Shown here: positions 13,060-23,378 of the stretch, piece by piece
Numbering within the stretch: the stretch's first letter is position 1
How the letters are laid out: the number at the start of each line of letters is the position of its first letter
Origin: Jackrogersella multiformis
Lineage: Eukaryota > Ascomycota > Sordariomycetes > Xylariales > Hypoxylaceae
NCBI GenBank assembly: GCA_902806575.1
Contig: CADCXD010000011.1
Span: 2,790,001 to 2,854,000 of the forward strand
Length of the DNA: 64,000 nt
Direction of reading: 5' to 3'
Notes under the pieces: model-generated
The model's database searches: none
Seen by the model: only the letters and a program-made list of their open reading frames with translations
Told to the model about the DNA's origin: nothing
Program-made: the position numbers and the translations under genes

Positions 13060-13880
13060 CTTTTAATATATTTAAATAATCTTTTTATTTATATAAACAC
13101 GAAAAAAAAACACGATAAAATTATTAAAATTTTTTTAAAAAAACTTATAAAATATTACTTAACGATTAACTTATAAAAGTATTTTTAAAAAGTATAAAAA
13201 ATAAACTTTTTAAAATATATTATCGAAATAAATAACATTTTAATAATTTAAAATAAAATCGATTATATTAATAATTAAAAAATATTTAAATCCCTTAAAG
13301 AATTTTAATAGTTTATCGGCTTTATAAACTTTTATCGATAATTTATAAAAAAGAATTTAAAAATAATAAAGTTAATTATTAACGTAAATAAAAAAATTAA
13401 AAAAAACTAAAAATAAACCGAAAAAATAAGCAAATCCTTTAAAAAATTTAAATTTCGTTTTATTTAAACTTTTATTATAATATATTTTAATCTTTCGAAA
13501 TAAACTTATATTAAAACCGATATATCGGATTATATTATTAACGTCGTTCTTTTTTAAAAAAATAAATAAAATAAACTTAAATTAATAAGTTATTACTTTC
13601 GTAAACTTACGCCGGTAAAAATAAATTATAAAATTTATAATAAAAATTTATTAATTATAATAAACTTTTTCGAAAAATAATATTAATATTTAAAAAGTAT
13701 TAAATATCGAATTAAAATTTACTTTAATTATTAAAATTTAATTTACTTTATAACGGTTAAAGTTTTAAACCGACGTTAAGCTTAATAAGCATAAGAATTA
13801 TTATTATATTAATTTATTATTAATTACCGATTAAAAAATATAAAATAATAAAGCCGATATCTTTTTTAAATTACCGTAAT
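13060..13880 (+). pseudogene. Relic of Ty3/gypsy pol: reverse transcriptase and RNase H
   Basis: Reading through RIP changes, bases 13069-13080 encode YLNN, expected from the YLDD catalytic box after G-to-A changes. In the same frame 72 codons later, bases 13291-13338 read SLKEF**FIGFINFYR, the conserved segment that follows the RT palm in Ty3/gypsy elements (S-L-K-E-x-Q-x-F-x-G-x-x-N-F-Y-R). At 13844-13876 a one-base-shifted frame reads NNKADIFFKLP, matching the end of RNase H (D-N-x-x-A-D-x-L-S-R). This order, with over 1.5 kb left for integrase before the right LTR, fits Ty3/gypsy rather than Ty1/copia. Stops are everywhere. Gag, protease and integrase could not be delimited. Confidence 0.8.
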
Positions 13881-15480
13881 ATCGATTTAAGAAAAAAAAA
13901 GTTAAAAATTATAAAATCGGTTTTATAAAATAAACATTTTTCGTATTTTTAAAAAACTTTATTCGCTTTTTTAATAATCGTCCTCGTTATATTAAGAAAA
14001 TTATATAGCTTTATTATCCTTAATTAAGCTCCCGACTTTATAAAAAAATTAAAAAAAATAATTACTAATAACCCGGAATATATTACGTAAATTATAAACC
14101 TTTTTAAAAACGTTATCCTTTAAAATAATCTTTTATACCGAAAAAGTAAGCTTTAAATACTTATGAAACTTTAAAAAAAAGTCATTTCTTTCGAACATAA
14201 TACCTTTATTACCGAATATATAAAAATAAATAAAACCTTAAAATTAATTACCCGATACTTTTAATAATTAAATATTAAAAATATTATCCGAAATTACGTA
14301 CGAAGTTATTTAAAATATTAATAAAATAAAATCCCTTATTACGCTTTATATAAATATTTTTAACCGATAAAATTATATTATAAACCTTTTTTTATTAAAC
14401 GGTTATAACTTTATTTAAATAATAATAAATTTATTTCTAAAAATAACTTACTTTATTTCTCTTAAAATAAAAGAAAAAAAGTTTAATAATTTAATTAAAA
14501 TTTTTACTAAATAATATTAAAAATTATATAGCGTATTATTAAACATTATTTTTAATAAAAACTTTAAATTTATTTCTTATATTTAAAAAAACTTCTTTAA
14601 ATTAATAAAAATTAAATCTCGTATAAACATTACGTTTTATTCGTAAACCGATAATTAAATAAAACGCCTTAATTAAATCTTAAAAGTTTACTTTAAAACT
14701 TTCGTTAATTACGAAATAAATAATTAAAAAAATTTCTTTATAATAATTAAATTCGTTTATAATAATATTACTTTATTATTAACATAACTTATACCTTTTT
14801 ATATTAATTATAATTATTATTTAACCGCTTATAACCTCGTTATAAACACTTTACGTAATTTAAAAAGTAAATTATATATATATTAAATAATATAAATACA
14901 TTAAAAAGTATAAAAATATTTAAAATAAAGCTGCTAATAAATAAAAAAATAAATAAATAAACGACGAAAAAATATATTAACTTTTTAAGAAAAATAACTC
15001 GTAATATTTAATATAAAAAATATTAAAACTAAACGCTTTATTAAAAAACTAAATAAAAAACTTTTAACAACTTTTAAAATTTAATAAATAATTTTTTTAT
15101 AATAATAAAACTTACTTTACTTAAAAGTTAAAAAATATATAATTCGTTTTATATTTTACTTATCGAATTTTATCGTATTAATAATTAAAAACTTTTTAAC
15201 CTTAATTAAATCTTCCGTAAAACAGCCTCGATAAAGTTTAAAAATTATTAAATAAAACAAATTATAAACTTTATTAAAAATTAAAGCAAAATAAAATATT
15301 TCGTAAAATAAAAAAATTAACCGGTTAAAAATTATTAAATTTAAAAACCTTATAAATATATATTTAATAACGAAGTAAAAGTAATAGTTAAACTATTTTA
15401 TAAATAACACGTTAATAAACCTCGTAATTTTATAGTCTTTTAAAATACTTAAAGTCGAATATTAAAAAAAAAAGAGCTAA

Positions 15481-15793
15481 TATTATACGAATAAACTTTA
15501 CGAAGTAAAATATAATTAATATATATATATAAATTAATAAATATAAAATATATTAAAACTTATAAAATAAAGCTATTAAATAAAGTTAATTAAAAAACTT
15601 AATTAATATATGTAAAATTAAACCAACAGGATTAAGAAGGCGCCAACGGCGCTTAAAAAGATATTTAAATTATATACATATAGGTCATTACGCCTCGCTT
15701 CGCAAGAAGAGATAGAAGGCAAGGACCTTAAGACTATAGAGAATTATTACTCGAATTTGAACTACAGTTCCAAGCCCTATTGCCCTTGTCACA
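15481..15793 (+). repeat. Right (3') LTR, 313 bp
   Basis: Partner of the left LTR. Its first 140 or so bases are strongly AT-mutated, whereas the last 150 or so (from about 15640) look original and end in CTTGTCACA. The mutation pattern is therefore the mirror image of that in the left LTR. The target duplication GTTCG follows at once. Confidence 0.92.
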
Positions 15794-15798
15794 GTTCG

Positions 15799-16375
15799 AG
15801 CCCGAAAGGGTGAGAATTGGGACTGAACTTTTTTTGCTTTCGTCCCTTTTTTCAAACTATCTCTATGTGCCCACCGTAGTACATATAGATGATGCCTAGA
15901 CGATATACAGTAAGACCCTCCCTTTAATACTAAAAAGTTTAGTCTAGGAGTCTTTTTTTTTAAATGAATGCATTTACTCGAGCTCGACGCCGACCCAACT
16001 CTCGTATCTCACCGGCCAGAAAGGCGCGCCATTTGCAAAATTTGTTTTAGATTTGACAAGGTCGGCAACAGGTTCATCAACACCTCTATAGTAGTTCCTA
16101 AATGAACACGTTATATTTGGAATAGTTTCTCCAATATCGATGCCTTGCCTCCCTCTAGTGCCGTCATAAGTATATTTTGCAGTGCTGGAAGCACCTGTTC
16201 GAGAATCTTCAAGCCAATGCTAAACTGGTCACCTCGTCCGGAAAACTCTGGGACCCAAGAAATTTCTTCGACATCGTCCAATTTCATTCCATTTTCAACA
16301 AGAACTATGATTCCGGGCCAGTTCGGGTTTCGGATTATCTGGTAAACAACTTCTCTTGATGCCGTTAACTATTTA
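15799..16375 (-). pseudogene. Unrecognised coding remnant beside the transposon
   Basis: On the minus strand, about 16361-16190 reads as uninterrupted protein-like sequence containing NPNWPGIIVLVENGMKLDD and SWVPEFSGRGDQFSIGLKIL. About 16170-15975 reads, in another frame, YDGTRGRQGIDIGETIPN and later APFWPVRYESWVGVELE. The frame change near 16180 could be a short intron or a frameshift. No start codon and no known family were recognised. It may be the far end of the broken HET gene upstream (16800-17335, same strand) or a separate decayed gene. Bases 15799-15970 hold nothing recognisable. Confidence 0.35.
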
Positions 16376-16799
16376 GGGTTAGTTTAGGAGAAAGGTTCAA
16401 GGACTCTTCCTATAACTCTCATGACCTACTAATGCGACCCGGTCGTAGTACTTGAATCAGCTCAGCTCGCCGTACATACCTTAAACAACAAAGACGTTAC
16501 GCATTGGGGTAACAGGATCGCAATGTAGCGTGAACTATGTGACCTCGGTCCAAGTCCCGATCTCCCAAAAGAGCAAATCTACACATAGCACCAGCTCTTC
16601 TAGGGAGGAAGAAACGTTGTTGCAAATAAATTCTACTTTTGATACAATTTCAATATTAATAGGTTCTGATGACGATCGTTAATAATAAGACCTAATCAGA
16701 ACTCGCACCAAATCCTAGAAAATCATCGACGACTGAAAACCCGGCAGGGATGAATTAAACGAACGTCACCACGAGGAGGTGAATTATATTTATCGATCT

Positions 16800-17335
16800 C
16801 GTCTTGTTGCTCAGTTGTGTACTTCGATTCCCAATATACGTCTGGAGTCATTTCTCTCTTTTTGTTAAGGCTTTAGCATTATCATATATATCGTGGATGA
16901 GCGAGGCAATTTTAGTGACTATAGTTTTCACTTCGGTCATTTCTGGGAGCGTGCCATTGCCGAGCCAGGAACTTACGCCATCATGGCGAAGGAATATTTT
17001 GCCTATCACAGATACTTGCTGTCCCTTTTTGCCATAGCTTTGCTGTTCGATGCGTCATCCCAGAGGTATGGGTCATGCCGGCTATCGTTTCGTAGCTAAC
17101 TCCGGATCTCGCGAAGTCCGTGATACAAGTTGGCGCCCACCCGCATGAAACCCCTATTCATAATCACCTGACTTGGCAGGTCTTCAACTGTTGGCTTGCT
17201 GATGGTGTCGACAAGGCCCCAAGTGTATGATAGTGCTGTAAAAGGGGGGCAAAAGGCATCTTTAGACTGGAAGGATATTTTTTTAAGTTCATTGAACAAC
17301 ATTCTCCCGCTCTGATGAGTCAAGATTGATTTCAA
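16800..17335 (-). pseudogene. Broken HET-domain (heterokaryon incompatibility) gene
   Basis: Minus strand. The segment beginning near 17335 contains PPFTALSYTWG, the first HET-domain signature. The second is recognisable further on as DPYLWDDASNSKAMA (compare P-x-x-L-W-I-D-A-x-x-I-N-Q), followed in another frame by GQQVSVIGKIFLRHDGVSSWLGNG (17022-16951; compare Q-V-x-x-M-x-x-I-Y and V-x-x-W-L-G). At least one stop lies between signatures 1 and 2 (near 17096), there is a frameshift at about 17020 within ATGGCAAAAAGGGACAGC, and another stop follows ALTKREK. HET proteins trigger cell death after fusion of incompatible hyphae; this copy cannot make an intact one. It lies about 1 kb from the dead retrotransposon. 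Confidence 0.7.
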
Positions 17336-18761
17336 GTAGTCGGATATGTGCTGGGTGAGACGGAAGGTTTAGTAATGACGTAAATTAGCAAATATGTTCG
17401 TTGTGGAACAAGTGCTCGAAGAAATGCATGTTCGAACGATTCATTGGACCTCGCGTCACAATAAGAGTAAAAAATCCTACACGCAGGGAGGATGAGACAA
17501 GACGTAACTAGTTTGATCTGAATATGACAAGTCAAACATTAAATATCACCCTAGGTACATAAATAAATGTTCAGCTAGTAATTCTAGGACGACCGGTGAA
17601 CTTACACACCACTTAAGACAAGCACTCGTTGTGGAGATTTAGGTAACTGTTGCATGCAAATCTATACTCTAGATCTTAGTTTGGTGCCTTATTTAGATGA
17701 GATCATATAGAACTGTAAATATATACAATAACTAGGTTAATTATTTTCAAAGCCTTGCAATCTTACCCTTTTCCCCTTTTTTTCTCACTTATTAAACATA
17801 CTTTAGGTGATCAACACCTATAAACTACTTTTAGTCCAGCTGTATTTACCTACCTAGGTAGGTAGTTAGATTTTAAAGAACTAGCCGAGCGGTTGGGTAC
17901 TCTTACCTTGAGTATCTTGCTGACATGGTATGTGGAGATCTTACAACCCGATGTATGCAAATATCAGTTAATCCCCTTTGAAAGAACAGATAGCCTTACG
18001 TTAAGAATACGAAAGCACGTTGGCTTACAATTAATAAGAGCTTTGCCAATCATAGAATGCTCTAGGAACACCTGGCACACATGTACCGAATTTCTCCGTA
18101 TTTTATTCGCTCCTTTTCTGATTTCTTATATACTAAATAAGATAAAATAGTTAGGTTATTTCCTAAGATAATTACTTTGAGACGCACAATCAAAGTCAGT
18201 TGAGCCTTTAAAACCCTCTGAACTGTAATACCTATTCAAGGGGGTGTGTTGACGTATAGAATAGCTCCAGCTCGAGATTCCAGATAAAATCTTTGTGATC
18301 TACCCCCTTTTCTGCGAAACCGATGCCTCAAGCCAGACCATGTTCGCAGCTCAGTTTCACCATGACGGTTCAACTCGCACAAATCTCTGCCACGATGACC
18401 AAAGGACCTTATGTGTAACCCCAGACCACCATTCTGAAGCTTGCTTGAGTCCGTAACTTCTGTCATGGAACATCACTGAGTAAGAGTAAGGTGTCATAAC
18501 GAAGAGTCAGGAATTAATCAGTACGATCTCGGCAGCATTTAATGACTTACTTGGTCCATCTTCGAACATAATAATTCCCCTTCCCTTCTCACACGCATAC
18601 TGCCCTCTTGAATAAGCACATCCAATCTAGATTACAACTTCTTCAACACCCAAAAACTTTGCAAATCTGTTATCTGCTGAGCTTGAAATAGTTGCACATC
18701 AACCACTCACGAGGAATCAACAACCAAGAACTCTAACGCCAGAAAACCGGGTACTGGCATA
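17336..18761. other. Gene-poor interval right of the HET relic
   Basis: No supported gene. A TACCTAGGTA-type palindrome lies at 17847-17866. Bases about 18250-18455 are open on the plus strand, with a protein-like frame (EIPDKIFVIYPLFCETDASS, then NLCHDDQRTLCVTPDHHSEA) holding five cysteines but no start codon. The minus strand of the same bases is also open, so neither is called. Bases 17893-18150 form an 85-codon ORF without signature. Confidence 0.35.
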
Positions 18762-19103
18762 ATGCAGACTTCCATCATCATGCCGCCCATCAGCCGCATA
18801 ATCTACACGGTGCCGCCACAACAGCCTCCCCCAATCTTCATCAAGACCGCCAACATCCGTGATGCTCCCGGCCCGCCGTCGGGGCCACTTCCCCGGCCTC
18901 CGACTCGACCTAGGCCTCAGCCGCCTAGGCCACGTCCTGTTAACACCAACTTTGTCCCACAGGTTGTCCTGCAGCCCGCGACTCTGCTTCGACCGGCTAC
19001 TACTTGGCACTCTGTGACGCCAATGGTGTCGGTCGTAAACATGGCTCCTGTTATGCAGGTCCAGCCGGCGCCGAATGCGCTTTTGCTGCGACGGATTTTA
19101 TGA
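18762..19103 (+). CDS. Proline-rich small protein, uncertain
   Basis: ATG-initiated ORF of 113 residues. The middle (about residues 18-60) is very proline- and arginine-rich (PPQQPPPIF, then PRPPTRPRPQPPRPRPVN), and the C-terminal third is hydrophobic and ordinary in composition. There is no signal peptide, transmembrane helix or family signature. Base composition is clearly richer in GC than its AT-rich surroundings, which favours a real gene, but the opposite strand is also open across most of it. No introns were evident. No neighbour suggests a function. Confidence 0.35.
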   Translation: MQTSIIMPPISRIIYTVPPQQPPPIFIKTANIRDAPGPPSGPLPRPPTRPRPQPPRPRPVNTNFVPQVVLQPATLLRPATTWHSVTPMVSVVNMAPVMQVQPAPNALLLRRIL

Positions 19104-19754
19104 GGGGTTTAAGTGATATACAGGTGAAATGGAATGAGATTATGAAGTTCCGTCCAGAAATTTGTTCAAGGGGCATCTGAGACGTTGATTCATGAGGACT
19201 GGGCAGATTCTTTTCAAGCAGGTGGAACGATGGGGATCACGACAAGGCTGGATTTCATTACTATCATACGGGGTGTGGCTATTTTTGATGAATTACTCTT
19301 TTGTCTTTGGGATTCGGCGTATATTTTTATTATACTTTAGAGAAATAAAAGGCTACCAGTGGTGATGCCAATATAGGTAGTCTGCTCCGCTACTGTCAAG
19401 TATTCTTTTACTAAGTCCCTGTGATTGCAAACATATATTTGATCAAGTACCTATCTAGGTAGTCTACAAACTGGTCGCTTACCTACGGATAAGTTCCATG
19501 TCAGTACATACGACATACACGCATGTGCATGTGTATATAGGTACTTGTGTAATATACATATTTTTACACACCAGTCAGCGAAGTACAGTAACACTTCGTC
19601 ACTCGCCTTTCAAAACCGGTACAACATTTACTAGTATTTATGAGACATTAGCTTGAAATATCTAACTCATATAACCACAGAAAGACACATATGTGTGATG
19701 AAGCCGAGTGCTCGGATATTACAACAGAGTTGGGGTTAAGGGACCCCTACCCTA

Positions 19755-19786
19755 TTAGGGTTTAGGGGTTAACCCTAACCCTAACC
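19755..19786. repeat. Head-to-head telomere-type repeat, 32 bp
   Basis: The block reads TTAGGGTTTAGGGG and then TTAACCCTAACCCTAACC. Two units of the fungal telomere repeat TTAGGG therefore meet three units of CCCTAA. This orientation is the one expected where two chromosome ends have fused. It lies in gene-less DNA between 19.1 and 20.4 kb, which otherwise contains only AT-rich unique sequence and one TACCTAGGTA-type element. Confidence 0.7.
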
Positions 19787-20382
19787 ACCGACCGTCCAGT
19801 ACCTACCTAGTCTTTAGCAACACCTCTCATAGAACATAAACGCTACGAGGCTTCATAATCCAAATATAATACACCGAAGGTACCTATCTACATCTATTTC
19901 CTAATTCTCCTCTGATCTTTCAACCTCTTTTATATACGAACTTATATTAAAGGTAGACTATTGAATGATCATTATATACCTTATATTATAGACAATACTA
20001 TCTATTAGATAATACCTAGGGCTGCTAATGTCAGTACTAGAAACAACTATCTTCCAATGTCTTATAAGGCTATCTTCTTCATATTCTTTAGTTTCACATG
20101 TCGCTAAGCGTCTATCAAGTCCCTCCTATGCCGAAGATCGTTAGCTGCCTACCTAGTCTTGGAATGGCCGTGATCCAATAATGTAACGCCATTGGTTAGC
20201 GAATCATACCCCCTGGGCCTGGCAGCGATAAGATGGCAGGGGACTGCCAAAATGAACATCAACTTGAATCCTCATAAATTTGCCTATCCATTCCCCCTCT
20301 TCCTCCCTCCTTCGTTTCGTCTGGTAAATGCCCATGTCGATTGATTGAATTTTCTGCGAGACACCTAATATCTACCGCACCG

Positions 20383-21466
20383 ATGGCCGATACCCGATCG
20401 CTGCGCATCGTCACCGCCGCTACTTTTCTTCCCGCGTTTCCACTTTGTGTCGCACATGGCGTCGTGTCGAATAGCCCCACTCCTGCTGTAGGTTTGGTGC
20501 CGCTCGCCTTCTCAGCAGGTCTGGGGGTCTTCCTCATTTCACGGCACTCCGCGAGGAAGCAGCCGCTACCGGAGCCGGAGCGGGGTGATGGCGTCGAGGA
20601 GGGGCAACTGCAGGAGCAAGAGCGGGAACAGGAACAGGAAGGTACACAGGAACCTCAAGCGCGATCCCATGCGCCAACACCGACGGCGACTCGAAGCCAT
20701 CCTATTCTCGTATTCGCCGTCGATTCAATCCTCGCTGCGGCGCTTATGGTGGTTCTGGTATTTACGTGGATCGATTCGAGCAGTGGCAGCACCAATAGCG
20801 CCGAGTCCGCCATGTTGGCTGCGTACGGAACAATGCCACTGCTAATTAATTTGTAGGTTGCTTATTTTTCCCTGCTACAGAGGCTAATTTGGGGCGAATG
20901 AAATAAAGAAAAGAAAAGAAATAAAAATGAAATATGGAAACAAGAGATGAATCAAAGCTAGAGAAACTTTGCTAAATGCGTTATGTGTCTTGCTTAGCTT
21001 GATTCATCTCTACCTAGCGGTACGCGAATTCTCCCGCGGCCTCGCGATTCCGGGGCTGACGCAGTACATCGCGTGGCAGGCCGTCCCGCCCGATTGTCCG
21101 GATTGTGGACACCGGCTCCGCCCAGACGCACCGCCTCGCATGCCTTGGGTCGACGAGACGTTGCTCCCGAAGACGAACTTCAGGAGCATGAAGTTGAAGC
21201 TACCCGCGATGCCGAAGATGCCAAAGATAAAGGCGCCCGAGTGGCAGATGCCGGCGTGGTTCCGAACCCGAAATGCGCGCCGCTACACTAGCTTGTTCGG
21301 TGCTACTAATGATGAGGAGACAACGACAACTTCTCCGTACAGGGATGATCCCGAAGAGGGCGAAGCGTCTACTCGGGTTGAGGATCCCGAGACTGTGGAA
21401 CCCGAAGTGGTGGATGTCGTGGGCAAGAAGGTTAGGAAGCTAGGGAAAAATCCCTCCTCTCCGTGA
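20383..21466 (+). CDS. Four-pass integral membrane protein, function unknown
   Basis: Exons 20383-20852 and 20998-21466 (intron GTAGGT...TTAG) join in phase to 312 residues. Hydrophobic segments lie near residues 8-28, 33-52, about 104-128 and 135-160; the last is formed across the splice junction (MPLLIN then FLIHLYLAV), which supports the intron. Between segments 2 and 3 is a Q/E-rich loop (LQEQEREQEQEGTQEPQ). The cytosolic-type tail has a CPDCGHRLRP motif resembling half a zinc ribbon, lysine/methionine/proline-rich repeats (MPKMPKIK) and an acidic stretch. The ATG at 20383 was chosen because the ORF upstream of it has no other ATG in frame. It looks like a conserved fungal hypothetical protein, but I cannot name a family. 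Confidence 0.7.
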
Positions 21467-22025
21467 TTCTGGCTGGAGAAACGAGGGTCATTTTGTTCAC
21501 TTATCTGTCTGGATTTGGTTTATTTCTGGCTAACGTACGGCAATACCCCTTTTTGGCGAGATAGTTGAGGCGGTTATGTGTGGGTAGGATGACTTCTGGG
21601 GATAATGTTTTGAAGAAAGAGGCAAGCGTGATACCCTTTTGATTAAAATTAGTCCTGGTTGCCCATATTATAAGACAGCAAGTTTTGCGGGTGAACTAGA
21701 CGTGTGAGGACGTCGAGATTGAGACTACACAGTCAACATTAATCGTCTTTTGCACCATGTTACATACCTACCTAGGTAAATTTAAGCATTCGCTTAAGTG
21801 AGAATGGGAGTTTCGAGGTCGTTTAACTGGCACAAAAGGATAATGTGATTATCAAAATTAAATCGAGGGTCATTCCAAGCTAAGATGCATCGTCTCACTC
21901 TATGTTGAAGACGATGCCTTTTGTCTCATGCGCCTGTATTTCGTGCTTGACCTAGAATACCTACATATAATTCGGCAACTCTACTACGACCTTCCGCTTG
22001 TTTTCCTAAGCTTCTCAGTGGCCGA

Positions 22026-22690
22026 TTAGTAATTCCAGATCTCACATCTTATCCTGTCAAGTCCTCGTCTCTCCGCATCGTTTAGAGTATTGTCCATATA
22101 CATAGGTACATCCTCGTTGACAATTGCCACATCAAACCAATCGTAGCATCGGGGTGATCAGCAACTCGTCATTTGGTACACTAGGGCGCCACCTCGTCTT
22201 TGAGAAACCTTGATTAGTCGTGGTGCCAAAATATCCATGTGGTCAAAGTAGGAAAGGTAATAGAAGGCGTACCAGACGCAACCGCAACTGGTCAGCGAGC
22301 CCAAAATCATTTCGTCCAGCCTCTGAGCTGCACAGTATAGTACTTGAATTAACTAAGAGTTAGAGTGCATCGATGTGGTGAAGTAAACCGATAGGTCGGC
22401 GGTACTAGCGATGCAGCGTAATCATCAAGGTTCCGAATCAGGCTCGTTCCAGGTGGACGAGAAGAGGGAGGGATGGTGATAGGAGAAACTAAAGTCAATG
22501 TCTCGCATGACTATAGTCACGTATAGGTCGCCGTCTTCTTTTAAGATCCCTTGTCGAATCCACTTAACAGCTTGAGAGTTGAGGCGGAGAAGTAGATCGG
22601 CAGCTATACTGTTTTTCGAGTTTGTGGTGTCGTCTGGGTGTAGTTCTACTAATACAAAGTTAGTAATTGCTTCTTTAGGTACCTAGTTAA
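22026..22690 (-). pseudogene. Possible missed or decayed minus-strand gene
   Basis: Reading the minus strand, about 22682-22431 is open without an ATG and protein-like (FVLVELHPDDTTNSKN, NSQAVKWIRQGILKEDGDLY). An overlapping frame then gives TIPPSSRPPGTSLIRNLDDY up to about 22395. After a plausible acceptor (GTGCAG near 22325) a frame reads RLDEMILGSLTSCGCVWYAF and continues through one TGA (about 22167) to CYDWFDVAIVNEDVPMYMDN, ending ...CEIWNY at a TAA (22026-22028). Several consecutive coding-like frames, splice-like junctions and a single in-frame stop suggest either a gene with introns I cannot resolve or a recent pseudogene. The family was not recognised. It would end up tail-first behind the mitochondrial gene at 22797. 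Confidence 0.4.
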
Positions 22691-22796
22691 TGAGTCTAGA
22701 AAGTATAGGCATGTCTCGGTGACAATAGCTTGATGATAAGCTTGATTAGTAAGCTCCGACTCCTGACACATTTTAAAAGGGGATAGAAAAAATGTC

Positions 22797-23378
22797 TTAG
22801 TATTGCATACGTTGAAAAACCTCTCGTAGGTCGGCGTTGACAGCGAGGTAGACTTCGAGCGAGCCTTCATCGACACCAACATTACCGATGAACATCAATG
22901 TGTCTTCCTCCGAGATAACATCCGTGCCCTGCAACTTTTCACCCGCGGGAAGACTGGGTAGTGGGCCAATCTCGGTCCAGTTTTCAGTCCAGTTTTCGGT
23001 GATGCGGCGTGTGAGCTGAAAAGTGAGCTCCCTCAATAGGTCATGATCGCCAGCCAGACGGGCCATGGCGAGGTTCTGCTTAAGTTCTGTGGTTATATCC
23101 TGATCCAGCCGGAGTTCCTCTTGAGCTTCATTCAGCTCCGTAAGATATTGACGATAGTCGTAATATAGATAAGCTAGATAGGTCCCAATAGTAAAGACTG
23201 ATCCTATGGCCATATCCTTCAGCCGGCTTGCTCGTGACTTGGGCGGCGGATAAAAATATGGGCCCGGATGTGGTGCATAATTGGAGAAATTGAGCTGCGG
23301 ATGGGTTGCAAACTGACGGTGGCGGGCCGTTAACCTCATAAATGAGGGTTTCGCCAAAATGCGAAGCTGCCGGAACAT
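22797..23378 (-). CDS. Putative mitochondrial inner-membrane protein, unknown function
   Basis: Single exon of 193 residues. The N-terminus (MFRQLRILAKPSFMRLTARHRQFATHP) is rich in R, S and hydrophobic residues with no acids, typical of a mitochondrial presequence. After a proline/tyrosine-rich stretch (HPGPYFYPPP) one hydrophobic helix follows (about residues 55-75, MAIGSVFTIGTYLAYLYYDY), then a helical region rich in E, L and Q that may form a coiled coil (about 78-130). The remainder is globular and contains a tandem ENWTENWTE. A GTG lies three codons upstream, but the ATG at 23378 is preferred for a eukaryote. No named family was recognised. It is divergent from the PL26 gene, 1.36 kb away. 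Confidence 0.7.
   Translation of the reverse strand: MFRQLRILAKPSFMRLTARHRQFATHPQLNFSNYAPHPGPYFYPPPKSRASRLKDMAIGSVFTIGTYLAYLYYDYRQYLTELNEAQEELRLDQDITTELKQNLAMARLAGDHDLLRELTFQLTRRITENWTENWTEIGPLPSLPAGEKLQGTDVISEEDTLMFIGNVGVDEGSLEVYLAVNADLREVFQRMQY

Larger units (their letters stand above)
8925..15793 (+). mobile_element. RIP-mutated Ty3/gypsy-type LTR retrotransposon, complete but dead
   Basis: Two 313 bp direct repeats (8925-9237 and 15481-15793) bound a 6,869 bp element. GTTCG sits immediately outside both ends (8920-8924 and 15794-15798), a 5 bp target-site duplication. The interior is almost only A and T: bases 9301-9360 contain one C and no G. CA and TG dinucleotides are nearly gone while CG persists, the pattern of RIP acting on CpA on both strands. 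A purine run at about 15462-15476 precedes the right LTR, as a polypurine tract should. Relics of reverse transcriptase (13069-13350) and RNase H (near 13844) are readable on the plus strand, which gives both orientation and superfamily. No open reading frame survives, so it cannot move by itself. Confidence 0.93.

Noticed and set aside
9238..15480. Search for surviving ORFs, integrase HHCC and gag zinc knuckle in the retrotransposon interior.
   Set aside because: Stops in all frames; fragments were too altered to place domains other than RT and RNase H.
17882..17960. D-arm-like TAGCCGAGCGGTTGGGTACTC suggesting a Leu/Ser tRNA.
   Set aside because: No matching T-arm GTTCRANNC within 100 bp and no acceptor stem pairing.
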